Assembly: GCF_017427765.1 (NCBI RefSeq)
Contig: NZ_JAFRSC010000026.1
Coordinates: 62,001-126,000, forward strand
DNA length: 64,000 bases
Reading direction: 5' to 3'
Source of the DNA: Methanobrevibacter sp.
Lineage (GTDB): Archaea; Methanobacteriota; Methanobacteria; Methanobacteriales; Methanobacteriaceae
A model generated the notes under the pieces. The model ran no database searches. It saw only the letters and a program-made list of their open reading frames with translations, and had not been told where the DNA came from. Position numbers and translations under genes: made by a program. Positions 20,770-30,585 of the stretch are shown piece after piece; position 1 is the first letter of the stretch; the number at the start of each line of letters is the position of its first letter.

Positions 20770-23700
20770 GTGATATTTGCATTAATTATTTCTATATTGC
20801 TTCTATTTTCTGTAAGCTGCGTTTTTGCAGGAGATAACGAAACAGTATCTGAGGTTATGAGTGTTTCCAATAACTTGGCGACGAGTAATGACGTTGCTAA
20901 TGTTAATGAAATGCTTAACTCTCCATCAGATGAAGGGGTATTAACAGCAAGCAATGTAATTAATGTTCATGTTACGGATTCTTATAATGAAACTAGCAAC
21001 AAATGGGACGAAGACGGATTTAACCTGGCTGGAGCCACAGTTAAAGTCTATAATTCAAAAAACAAACTGATTTCAACATTGACTACGGATAAGTCAGGTA
21101 ATGTTGTAATTAAGAATTTAGGTTCTGACAAATACAGATTAGAGATTAGCTATTCTACATACGAGCCTATAACCCTTAAAGACATAGACTTCACTAAACA
21201 GAGCGGTTCAGTCAAAATTGACGATGTCATGTTTGTTCCGGATATATTATTATTGGTGGATTACAACTCCCACAATGAAAAAGTCGATGTGCTTATGAAT
21301 ATGTCGAAAAGAGTGGCTTATATCAGTACAACTGATTTTGATAAATCCAGAGCATGGTTAGTCGAATATGCAAATTTTATGCATATTGATATGTTTTCAG
21401 AGTCAGCATACAGCGTTTTAACAGGTCAGTATTTAAAGGAACTTCTTTCAAAATCTCCGGCTAATGCCAACTATAATGTAGCGTATACGTTCAGTGTTTT
21501 CTCACAGCAAATCCTGAATAACACCGGTTTGCACGTTGTCGGAGCTTCAGCAAAGAACAATACTTATGACACTATTGAAAACACTTATATTGGTTCTTAT
21601 TTCCAGGCTCGTGACATAGAGGAATCCGATATTCTGCAAAGCAACATGAAAAACTATCTTGCTTATGTCAAATATTTAATCAATCCTTTAAAATATGATG
21701 ATCCTACTCTTGATGAGAATAACGCTCCGTTAATGTCTCCGGAATGCGGATTTTACCATCCGGATTTAGGCATGTATACATTGGTGCCTGAAGGAAAATT
21801 AATCAATAGCTGGATTCGTGAAAATCCGGGTTACACCCATAGCTCAGACGGTAGTCTAAATTGGATGACCGAGAATTATGTCGTTTGGTTAATGGATGTT
21901 TTAGATCCTACAGAACTTTTTAAGAAGTTTGAAAAGGATTATATTGATAAATTCCATCCTGATAAACCATTTATAGCTATCGCTTCATATTATGGTGGTG
22001 AAGAAGTTTCAGATGCATTAATCAGAGGTTATGAAGCTAATGGCAGACCTGCTTTCAACGTGTTTAAAACAGGAACTCAGCCTCCTATGTCTTCAATCTT
22101 GAATAAGATTAACAATATTTCAACTGTAGGAATTTCTGCTGTAAACTCATTATGCAGCTGGTCTTTGGACTATGCAAATGGTACTGCAGAGCCTGATTTG
22201 ACTGATATTGATTTGCATGTATTGAAAGGAATCGTTGAGATTTCAGAATACAGTTACAACAGTGAATTGGGTCCTCAAGTCGAATGGACATATATGGTTA
22301 CTTATCCTAGTTTTGAAGGTGTATTCGGTCAAGTCGCTTTATCATGGGTTGACCGCTTAGGAAAATCCCATGTGATTCAGGACGGTGTGGATAAGATGGT
22401 TCAGCTGAACTGTAAATGGGCTGATTTGCATGATTTAGAAAACTCTGATAAGAAAGTTGCAGTAATGCTTTATAACTATCCGCCGGGTAAGGCCGAAATC
22501 GGCGCTTCATATTTGGACGTGTTTACAAGCGCTTATGAACTGCTGCTTCAGCTATATGTTCAGGGATATGATATCGGCGGTTCTATAGAGTATTCCAATT
22601 ATTATAATAATACGTATGAATGGTTAATCAAATCAAATGAAGGTCATAAAATCAACAAAACCCTTACAAAGCTTATTTCAGTATATAATTTAACTCAAAT
22701 AATCTTTGATATGAACAATAAAGGTTCATGGGCTTCAGGATTGCTTGAAAAATACGTTGAAGAGAATTGGGATGAACTGATGGCTCATCATCAATTGATT
22801 TCACTTGAAGAGTTTGAGCATTTGACCTCAGATATCAGGGATGAATTATACGATAAGCTTATTGGGTATTGGGGAGACAATTTAGGCCCTGCAATGGTTT
22901 ATAAGAATAAATACATTGTAATTCCGGGTGTATGGTTCGGTAATGTGTTCATTACTTTCCAGCCAAGTAGAGGTTGGGAAGAGGTTCAGGATTACCACAG
23001 CCTGATTATTCCGCCACATCAGCAGTATGTTGCATTTTACAAATGGATGGAAAAATCAGCCAAAATTAATGCTATTGTGAGTATGGGTACTCACGGTACT
23101 TTGGAATGGCTGCCTGGTATTAACCTTGGGGCATTCCCTGGCGATTGGACCTTTGAATTGTCATTGATTCCAACTGTATATCCTTATATTGTATCAAACC
23201 CTGGTGAAGCAATGGTTGCAAGAGATAGAAGTTCTGCACTGTTAATTACTCACATGACTCCAGCTATGGTTTCATCTGAGTTATATGGTAATTACACTAC
23301 TTTAAAAAATTACATCAATTACTATAAGGAACAACTGGCAGTTAATGTTACATCAAATGCAGAATCCTATAAAAATAAGATTTTGAATTTGGCTCCGGCA
23401 TTAGGTTTTAGAAATATATCCGGCAACGAATCATTCTCAGACTATATTGATGAGCTGCACCATTACCTGGATGCAATGGAAGATGATTTCAATACTTTCG
23501 GTCTTCACACTTTAGGTAAGATATTGACAGGTTATGAGCTGGCTGAAGAAGTAATCACTATTGTGACTTCCCAGACTAAGATTTATGACCAGTTGGTGGA
23601 ATTCTTATACCCTAAACTGGCGGGAAAAAGTTTCTATAAGGAACTGCAAGGCGATTTTAAATATTCTAAAGAAGTGGATGCCGTCAAGGCCTACTTTAAA

Positions 23701-25620
23701 GATTATGCTTATCGTCTTGTCAACGGAACTTCCGTTAAGGATTTAAATAAGCAATTAGGTATCAAAGAGGGGTCTGCGTTATACAATTCAACCCTATACT
23801 GTGAAGATGTCATTGCCAATATTGAAAGGAACAATGAATGGAATGCGATTCTGCTTTCTTTAAGCGGACGCTATGTGAAATCAGGATTATTCGCTGATCC
23901 GTCCTATGGTGATTCAATACCTACAGGATACGACGGTTATGCTTCTGATCCTACAAGAATGCCTTCTCATGCGGCTTATGAATCTGCTGTAAATATAGTT
24001 AACATGCTTCTGGCTAATTACTATGAACAGCACGGCAAATGGCCGGAATTGACTTCTTTAATCTTATGGGGTACTGAGATTTCCAGAACTGAAGGAATCG
24101 GTGTTGCCGAGTTCATGTACCTGTTAGGCTGTAAACCTGTATGGGCTGACAACGGTAAGGTACTTGGAGTTGAGCAAATCCCATTAAAAGATTTGAATGT
24201 GACTTTAAATAACGGTTCTGTTGTTAATAGACCAAGAATTGATGTATTTGCAAGTATGGTTACAAACAATAAGGATTGGATTACCTGGATGCTGACTTCA
24301 GTCAAGTTGGCAGTTAACGCTACAGGCGAAGATGCAACAAACAATTACGTTAAAAAGCATTACGCTGAAAATCCTACTTTAGACAGATTGTTCGGTCTTC
24401 CGGGCAATGTGCTGGAAGGAACCGGTATGTCTAATCTTATTCCGAACACTGCTGATTGGGATATTTCATCTGTAAATGAGTATGCTATGGATATCTACTT
24501 AAGTAAAGTGTCTTATTCATGGACTCTTGATGAAAAGGGAAATGTTGTTGTAACCAACCAGAAAGAGAATTACAAATATTTGCTTGATAAGGTAGATGTC
24601 ATTACTCAAAACTTTGACAGTTCATGGAGATTATTCGATTCCGATGATTATTATGATTGGTTTGGCGGATTATACAATGCTGCAAATGTATTGAAAAAGC
24701 AATCAGGTAAAGAAAGACCAGATACTGCATTTTTCGATATTAGGAACAAAAATAACTATATTTCAAGAACTTATAAAGAGGAAATTGATTTTGAAGTTAG
24801 AAGCATATTGTTAAATCCTCAATATATCAATGCATTGGTCAATTCTCCTGCAGGAATGAATGCTTATGCATCCAGATTCCAAAACTTCTATGCGAGTACA
24901 GTCATTGGTGGTGAAAAACTGAATAAAGAACTTGGTAATCAGTTGGCTGACACCATTATGGGAATCAATTCCGGTGTCACTAATGCACAATTGGCTGCAG
25001 GTTCCCAATCTTCAACCGCCTGGATGATTTACATGGCTCAGCAAGGAATTTGGGAAGGAGATGCTAAAACAGTTCAGAAATTAGTGGATTCATATATGCA
25101 AAGCGTAATCAATTATGGTGTTGCATGTTGTCACCACACCTGTAAAAACCTTGCTTGGAATGCGGAAATCATTCAATTGAGTTCCTTAACTCCTGCTCAA
25201 AAGCAAAAATTCGCTGAAATTCTTGCTCAGGCAACAAATACTGATCCTTTATATCAGGACCAGTCCAATAACGGCAATCAAGGTCAGTCCAGTAACGGAA
25301 ATCAGAATGCTAATACGCTATCAAACAATACTTCTCAAAAACAGTCAGAAGGATCCAGTTCAGGAGGCAGAACTGCATTTGGTTTGGACCCTTCACAAAG
25401 CGGTAATGCTAAAGATGCTTCAGATTCACAAAGTTCCCAGGATTCTTCCGGACAATCCGGTGCTAAATCCTATGAGATTTCAGAGAAATCCGCATCAAAA
25501 TCTGCAAGCTCTACAGAATCCAGCATGCCAATATTTGTTATTATTGCAGTAATTGTACTGATTGCGATATTTTTAGCAGGTTACTGGCGTAATAATGAAG
25601 ACGATTATGATGATTATTAA
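20770..25620 (+). CDS. Surface-tethered CobN/BchH-like chelatase subunit
   Basis: 1616 residues from GTG 20770; the true start is probably ACG 20749 (see ribosome site). A signal peptide (about 1-20) precedes an Asn/Asp linker, a CarboxypepD-regulatory-like beta-sandwich (about 60-145) and a long CobN/BchH domain (about 150-1460) with the family hallmark HGTLEWLPG at 775-783 and YPYIVSNPGEA after it. A cluster CCHHTC lies at 1453-1458. A Ser/Gln/Asn-rich stalk (about 1485-1585) leads to one membrane helix and a short acidic tail (DDYDDY). CobN inserts cobalt into hydrogenobyrinate diamide and BchH inserts Mg into protoporphyrin, both with AAA+ ATP-driven partners in the cytoplasm. Here the topology puts the domain outside the cell, and no AAA+ partner is nearby. 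Handling of tetrapyrroles or metal at the surface is an inference. Confidence 0.8.
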   Translation: MIFALIISILLLFSVSCVFAGDNETVSEVMSVSNNLATSNDVANVNEMLNSPSDEGVLTASNVINVHVTDSYNETSNKWDEDGFNLAGATVKVYNSKNKLISTLTTDKSGNVVIKNLGSDKYRLEISYSTYEPITLKDIDFTKQSGSVKIDDVMFVPDILLLVDYNSHNEKVDVLMNMSKRVAYISTTDFDKSRAWLVEYANFMHIDMFSESAYSVLTGQYLKELLSKSPANANYNVAYTFSVFSQQILNNTGLHVVGASAKNNTYDTIENTYIGSYFQARDIEESDILQSNMKNYLAYVKYLINPLKYDDPTLDENNAPLMSPECGFYHPDLGMYTLVPEGKLINSWIRENPGYTHSSDGSLNWMTENYVVWLMDVLDPTELFKKFEKDYIDKFHPDKPFIAIASYYGGEEVSDALIRGYEANGRPAFNVFKTGTQPPMSSILNKINNISTVGISAVNSLCSWSLDYANGTAEPDLTDIDLHVLKGIVEISEYSYNSELGPQVEWTYMVTYPSFEGVFGQVALSWVDRLGKSHVIQDGVDKMVQLNCKWADLHDLENSDKKVAVMLYNYPPGKAEIGASYLDVFTSAYELLLQLYVQGYDIGGSIEYSNYYNNTYEWLIKSNEGHKINKTLTKLISVYNLTQIIFDMNNKGSWASGLLEKYVEENWDELMAHHQLISLEEFEHLTSDIRDELYDKLIGYWGDNLGPAMVYKNKYIVIPGVWFGNVFITFQPSRGWEEVQDYHSLIIPPHQQYVAFYKWMEKSAKINAIVSMGTHGTLEWLPGINLGAFPGDWTFELSLIPTVYPYIVSNPGEAMVARDRSSALLITHMTPAMVSSELYGNYTTLKNYINYYKEQLAVNVTSNAESYKNKILNLAPALGFRNISGNESFSDYIDELHHYLDAMEDDFNTFGLHTLGKILTGYELAEEVITIVTSQTKIYDQLVEFLYPKLAGKSFYKELQGDFKYSKEVDAVKAYFKDYAYRLVNGTSVKDLNKQLGIKEGSALYNSTLYCEDVIANIERNNEWNAILLSLSGRYVKSGLFADPSYGDSIPTGYDGYASDPTRMPSHAAYESAVNIVNMLLANYYEQHGKWPELTSLILWGTEISRTEGIGVAEFMYLLGCKPVWADNGKVLGVEQIPLKDLNVTLNNGSVVNRPRIDVFASMVTNNKDWITWMLTSVKLAVNATGEDATNNYVKKHYAENPTLDRLFGLPGNVLEGTGMSNLIPNTADWDISSVNEYAMDIYLSKVSYSWTLDEKGNVVVTNQKENYKYLLDKVDVITQNFDSSWRLFDSDDYYDWFGGLYNAANVLKKQSGKERPDTAFFDIRNKNNYISRTYKEEIDFEVRSILLNPQYINALVNSPAGMNAYASRFQNFYASTVIGGEKLNKELGNQLADTIMGINSGVTNAQLAAGSQSSTAWMIYMAQQGIWEGDAKTVQKLVDSYMQSVINYGVACCHHTCKNLAWNAEIIQLSSLTPAQKQKFAEILAQATNTDPLYQDQSNNGNQGQSSNGNQNANTLSNNTSQKQSEGSSSGGRTAFGLDPSQSGNAKDASDSQSSQDSSGQSGAKSYEISEKSASKSASSTESSMPIFVIIAVIVLIAIFLAGYWRNNEDDYDDY

Positions 25621-25795
25621 ATTAATCATCAGCTTTTTTTATTTTTTATAATTATTTTCAAATTAAATTTAGTTTTTTAGTAATTTTTAAATAATATATC
25701 TTTTCATAAATTAACATTATAATAGAAAATTTTTAAAGTAAAATTTAATAAAATTTTCAGGTAAATTAATAAAAGAATTGTGATGAGGTATAATA

Positions 25796-28700
25796 ATGAT
25801 TAAAAAAATTAATATTTTTTTAGTGTTATTGCTGGTATTAATTTCCATAAGTGCAGTTAGTGCTGCTGATGGAAATATAACTGAATTAACCAGTAATAAA
25901 GATATTCAGGATACTATGGAAGTATCTGTTGATAAAGATATTAGTTATGGCTCTTCCAATTTAGAGGATTTGGCCTCAATTGAAAACACTTCTGTGATTA
26001 AGTCTTCCTCTCATACAATAACTGAAAGCAATTACAATCAATATTTCAGTTCTTATGATGGAAAATTGGTATCTTCAAGCGTAAATCCAGGAGATACAAT
26101 TGTATTGCAGGGAACTTTCACAGATAAATCATTTGTTTTTGAAAAGCAAGTCAACATTGTTGGTGATTCAACATCTTTGAAAAATTCAATGATTACATTG
26201 TTGACCGGGGCTTCAGGAAGTTCTATAGCTAATCTGAATATTGCAAATACAAAGGATACAACCTACGGTATATTTTTAAATAGCGCTAATAACTGTTCAA
26301 TTAAGGATTGTACAATAAAAAATACCGGAATGTCTTCATATTGTATTTGTGTTGCTAATGGAGCAAATTATAATAATATTACTGGAAATGATTTGACAAC
26401 CTATGGTATTACATATGGTCATGGCAGTTTTACAAGATCCACTCCAACATTAATTCTAAGCGGTTCTCACTATAACTACATAGCTAATAACCACGTTGAA
26501 GCTGACGATGCAAATGGAATTTATTTATCCAGCTATTCTGGCGGACCGTTAAAAGGTGGAAACTCAAATTATAATACAATTTTCAATAATACTGTCCACT
26601 ATAACGTATTGCCTACATCATGGGCTTACGGTATTCAGGTCATGGGTAAAAATAATATAATTGACCGCAACACAGTCATTGGTGGTTATAGGGGTGTTTC
26701 TACTGCAGATAGTGGAAATACTATAATTAATAATTATATTATTAACATTACTGGAGCAGATTATAATCATCCTGGTGTTGAAACTGGTGGTGAATATGGT
26801 ATTGTAGCTTCATATAATTCCTATGTGGCTAACAATACAATTATTGGTTCTAAAATCATTTCTACAGGTGCTGGAATTACAGCTATTGACAATTCAATTG
26901 TGGAAAACAACTGGGTTAATGTAACCTTGAAAGGTAGAGGTATTGTTGGTGGAGGAAATAACGTAATTATTAGGAATAATGTTATTTTCACTGTATCTGG
27001 TTCAGGAATTTATCAAAGCGGTGAAGATTCTGGTTTGATTATCGATAACAATAATATCACTTCCGATTCTGGTGTGGGTATTTTAATTGAAAAATTAAGT
27101 TCAAAAAGAATGCCTAAAAATGTCACAGTTACTAATAACGTCATTTCAACTAGTAATAAATATGCAATTGATGTAGCTGGAGTTCAGGCTGATACTTCCA
27201 ATATTGATTATAAATCAAATAGTATTATTGGAAACGGTTTAGTTAACTCTCCTGCAGGTGTAATAGACACATCCAAACCGATTTATATATTTAAGGGAAC
27301 TACTCATACAATCACTCCTGAGAATATCCGTAAATACATTAATGAGAATGGCGGTTTAACTTCAGAGATTAGTGATGATGATATTTTAAACTTTGCAGGT
27401 GTGTTCAGCAATGAAGTAATATATGTTACAAAAGCAGTCAGAATTACCGGTAAAAATCCAATATTTTATAATTCCACTTTCAAGGTAACTTCCGGCGGAG
27501 TATTAATTGAAAACTTGACTATTATCAACAAAGCGGCTGAAAGAGTAAATGCCTGGGGTATTTTCATAAATCAGGCATCTGGTGTTAAAGTCACAAATAA
27601 TAAAATCAGTGTAAGTGATCCAAAAGCGGCTTATGCAGTTTATGTTTTACAATCAACTGATATTGATGTGTCAAACAATGAATTGACTTCTCAAGGAGAT
27701 TATTTAACTTTCACATTACTTTCCTATGCCTGTGAAGATTGTTCCTTTGAAAATAATGTGATAAAAACAATCGGTACTGGCCAGCCATACAGGTTCTCAC
27801 CTGAAAAATGCATTGACGGTAATGAATTAGTAATCAATGGCAGGTCATACTGTTTGGATGGTAATGAGTTAGTTATTGACGGTAAATCATACTGTATTGA
27901 CGGCAATGAATTAGTTATTGACGGTCAGTCTTACTGTTTGGATGGTAACGAGTTCGTCATAGATGGAACTGCCTACTGTATTGACGGTAATGAATTTGTC
28001 ATTGACGGTACAAGCTACTGCCTGGACGGCAATGAACTGACTATTGATGGGGTTTCATACCAGTTTAAAGATAACAAACTGACAATCAACGGAACTACCT
28101 ACTGTTTGGATGGTAATGAAGTGACCATTGGTGGAAATACTTACTGTCTGGATGGTAATGAAGTAACTATTGATGGTAAGGCATACTGTTTGGACGGCAA
28201 TGAACTTGTTATTGACGGTGTTCACTATCAGTTCAACAACAAAAAGTTAACAGTCAATGGCACTAGCTACTGTTTGGATGGTAATGAAGTGACCATTGGT
28301 GGAAATACTTACTGTTTGGATGGCAATGAGCTTGTAATTGATGGTAAATCCTATTGTTTGGATGGTAATGAGTTGGTTATTGACGGTACTCGCTACTGTG
28401 TAGACGGTAATGAATACTGTATGGATGGTGCACATGTTGTTTCTGAAATTTATCAAACTTACGGAATCTTATTGTTATACTCATCAAATAATTTAATTTA
28501 TGGAAATGATGTGAATGTCACCTCAAAACTCGAATCCCAGCAAGCAACCAAAGGAAACAATTCCTCTCAAAATTCCATTGTAGGTATTGACATATACTTT
28601 AACAGCCATAACAACACTGTTTCATACAACGATGTTTACCTAAAAGCTAATGATAATTACATTTATGGAATGGGCGTTTTAGGTTATTACACCGGACACA

Positions 28701-30424
28701 GTGCTCCTGTAGGTCAGGGTGCCACCAACAATGCATTCGTTGGAAATCAGATAACCATTGATGGAGTTTACTGTGTTGAAGGTATCATTATAGGTGATGA
28801 ATCCGAAGATACATTTGTAGAAGATAACGTGTTGAATTTAAAATCAGATGCTGTAGTTTATGGAATTTATTTCGAAATGTCTCATAAATCCACTGTTAAA
28901 AACAACGAGCTCAATTTAAATTCACAGGCAATCTACGGTATTGAAGGATACGGTTCCAACAATAACACTGTATTGGACAATACTGTTGATGCCAACGCTA
29001 AAGACGTCTATGGTGTAATTTTCTTAAATGGAAACGACAACATCATTACAGGCAATAAAATTAATGCTAACGGCAATGGTGAAGCTATTGATACTGCAAT
29101 CCTGGATTCTATTAAACCTGGCAATGCGGGAATTATTCTGATGGCTAATTCTACCGGTAATTACATTGCAGATAACGAAGTAAAATCAACTAAAGGTTAT
29201 GCAATTTCTTTAGATGATGAAGCGATTAACAATGTCATTGCTGATAACTATCTGAACTCAGAAAAAGGCGTTGCTAATAAAGCTGTCAGTAATGCTAAAA
29301 ACAACAATGTTTCAGACAATTATATCTATATTGCAGATGCTACTGCTGAAGATGTTTCAGTTAAATATAGAGGAACCGGTGAATTCAAACTGGTCACAGA
29401 TAAAAAAATGGATGGTGCTATTGTCAAATTCTATGATCTTGATGGTAAATATCTGGTTCAGTCAACAGTGTCAAATGGCCTAGCTGTTGCAAAATATAAA
29501 TTTGATGCATCATATACTCCTTCCCAATATCTGTTTACAGCCAAAATATTCAAGGAAGATTACAAGGCATCTTCTTTCGATATTAATGTTTTCGTATCTA
29601 AAAGCAACATGAAAATTAATGTCGCTGCTGTAAGCATTGGACAGGGGGATAAAGGAAATGTTGTTGCAAAAGTTTTAGATGAATTTGGAAATCCAATCAG
29701 TGGCGTATCAGTGACATTCAAACGTATAAATTCAGCAGGAAGAGCTGTAACTATGGGCAGCGCAAAAACCAACAGCAATGGTGTTGCCACACTCTCATAT
29801 TCCGTTGGAGCATCATTAAATAAGGGAACATACTCCATGACTGCTGAGGTGGCAAATCAGGATAACTATAATGGTGCAAAAATCACTTCCAAATTAACTG
29901 TCAAAGAAAAGATATCATTTGTCGGTGCTAAAAACTATAATGTTTATTATGGTAACACAGTAACTTACAAAATACAGATTAAGGATGCAAATACCAAAAA
30001 ACCGCTTTCAGGAAAATCAGTTACCTTTAAAATCAACGGTAAATCCAAAACAGTTAAAACAAATAAAAACGGATATGCTTCTTATTCTGTTAAATTGGCT
30101 GCAGGATCATACACCATTACAGCTTCATGCAATGGTTATTCCTCATCTAAAAAGATTACTTTCAAACCTACTTTGACAGCTAAGGATATTTCCAAGAAAA
30201 AATCCAAAACTACAAAATTCACCGTTAAGCTAGTGGATAAAAATGGTAAGATATTGAAAAACAAGAAGATTACCTTCAAGTTCAAAAATAAAAAATATAC
30301 TGCCAAAACCAATAATAAAGGTATTGCTACATTATCTCTTAATAATATAGCAGTCGGCAAATACCCAATTACATCTAGTTACGGTGGATGCACTATTAAA
30401 AATACAATTACAATAAAAAAATAA
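25796..30424 (+). CDS. Adhesin-like protein with a cysteine-ladder repeat
   Basis: 1542 residues. Start: ATG with GAGGT 6 nt upstream. Signal peptide 1-24 (ends SAVSA-AD). Residues about 80-660 are a right-handed beta-helix with NosD/pectate-lyase style turns (NNxIxxN, GIFLNSANNCSI). Residues 672-880 are a tandem 14-residue repeat of the form CLDGNELVIDGKSY, each starting with Cys. The beta-helix resumes from about 890 to 1180. The C-terminal part has a linker, a Big_1-like Ig domain (about 1272-1370) and two small Ig-like domains of the KxVTFKINGKSKTVKTNKNGYA type. The Lys-rich C-terminus lacks a membrane helix or sorting motif. Expected role: surface adhesin; the repeat may be disulfide-linked or bind metal. 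Confidence 0.82.
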   Translation: MIKKINIFLVLLLVLISISAVSAADGNITELTSNKDIQDTMEVSVDKDISYGSSNLEDLASIENTSVIKSSSHTITESNYNQYFSSYDGKLVSSSVNPGDTIVLQGTFTDKSFVFEKQVNIVGDSTSLKNSMITLLTGASGSSIANLNIANTKDTTYGIFLNSANNCSIKDCTIKNTGMSSYCICVANGANYNNITGNDLTTYGITYGHGSFTRSTPTLILSGSHYNYIANNHVEADDANGIYLSSYSGGPLKGGNSNYNTIFNNTVHYNVLPTSWAYGIQVMGKNNIIDRNTVIGGYRGVSTADSGNTIINNYIINITGADYNHPGVETGGEYGIVASYNSYVANNTIIGSKIISTGAGITAIDNSIVENNWVNVTLKGRGIVGGGNNVIIRNNVIFTVSGSGIYQSGEDSGLIIDNNNITSDSGVGILIEKLSSKRMPKNVTVTNNVISTSNKYAIDVAGVQADTSNIDYKSNSIIGNGLVNSPAGVIDTSKPIYIFKGTTHTITPENIRKYINENGGLTSEISDDDILNFAGVFSNEVIYVTKAVRITGKNPIFYNSTFKVTSGGVLIENLTIINKAAERVNAWGIFINQASGVKVTNNKISVSDPKAAYAVYVLQSTDIDVSNNELTSQGDYLTFTLLSYACEDCSFENNVIKTIGTGQPYRFSPEKCIDGNELVINGRSYCLDGNELVIDGKSYCIDGNELVIDGQSYCLDGNEFVIDGTAYCIDGNEFVIDGTSYCLDGNELTIDGVSYQFKDNKLTINGTTYCLDGNEVTIGGNTYCLDGNEVTIDGKAYCLDGNELVIDGVHYQFNNKKLTVNGTSYCLDGNEVTIGGNTYCLDGNELVIDGKSYCLDGNELVIDGTRYCVDGNEYCMDGAHVVSEIYQTYGILLLYSSNNLIYGNDVNVTSKLESQQATKGNNSSQNSIVGIDIYFNSHNNTVSYNDVYLKANDNYIYGMGVLGYYTGHSAPVGQGATNNAFVGNQITIDGVYCVEGIIIGDESEDTFVEDNVLNLKSDAVVYGIYFEMSHKSTVKNNELNLNSQAIYGIEGYGSNNNTVLDNTVDANAKDVYGVIFLNGNDNIITGNKINANGNGEAIDTAILDSIKPGNAGIILMANSTGNYIADNEVKSTKGYAISLDDEAINNVIADNYLNSEKGVANKAVSNAKNNNVSDNYIYIADATAEDVSVKYRGTGEFKLVTDKKMDGAIVKFYDLDGKYLVQSTVSNGLAVAKYKFDASYTPSQYLFTAKIFKEDYKASSFDINVFVSKSNMKINVAAVSIGQGDKGNVVAKVLDEFGNPISGVSVTFKRINSAGRAVTMGSAKTNSNGVATLSYSVGASLNKGTYSMTAEVANQDNYNGAKITSKLTVKEKISFVGAKNYNVYYGNTVTYKIQIKDANTKKPLSGKSVTFKINGKSKTVKTNKNGYASYSVKLAAGSYTITASCNGYSSSKKITFKPTLTAKDISKKKSKTTKFTVKLVDKNGKILKNKKITFKFKNKKYTAKTNNKGIATLSLNNIAVGKYPITSSYGGCTIKNTITIKK
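27809..28435 (+). repeat. 42-bp coding repeat, 14 full units plus partial units
   Basis: Fourteen consecutive 42-bp units run from TGC 27809 to 28396, each encoding C-[LI]-D-G-N-E-x-[VT]-I-[DG]-G-x-x-Y. Two short variants follow (CVDGNEY and CMDGAH). Units 7 and 11 replace the first Cys with Gln and change the turn (QFKDNK, QFNNKK). Units 6-8 and 10-12 resemble each other, which suggests duplication of a larger block. The array interrupts an otherwise continuous beta-helix. Confidence 0.9.
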
Positions 30425-30450
30425 AGGTTTAACCTTTATTTTACTTTTTT
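30423..30450 (+). terminator. Terminator overlapping the second adhesin stop codon
   Basis: AAAGGT (30423-30428) pairs with ACCTTT (30432-30437) across a 3-nt loop, followed by ATTTTACTTTTTTTTT. The left arm includes the last two bases of the TAA stop. Confidence 0.55.
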
Positions 30451-30559
30451 TTAAATTTTAGTTGAATTATATTTAAATATCTTTAAATTTAAAATATAAT
30501 CAATAGTCATTTTTTATTTTTAAGTTTTATTAGACTATTATAGATTTAATAATATTAAT

Positions 30560-30573
30560 GAGGTGAAAATATT
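30560..30573 (+). promoter_or_regulatory. Ribosome binding site pointing to an ATT start codon
   Basis: GAGGTGA at 30560-30566, then AAAT, then ATT (30571-30573) in frame with the third adhesin. The spacing (6 nt after GGT) is the same as for the ACG of the CobN-like gene and the ATG at 25796. Starting here adds five residues with two lysines (xKTKT) before the hydrophobic signal core. The first NTG, TTG 30586, lies 21 nt past the ribosome site. Confidence 0.55.
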
Positions 30574-30585
30574 AAAACTAAAACT

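Noticed and set aside
27809-28435. A 42-bp periodic array that could be read as a CRISPR
   Set aside because: There are no unique spacers; the repeats are contiguous, keep the reading frame and encode a regular 14-residue motif inside a long gene. No cas genes are present.
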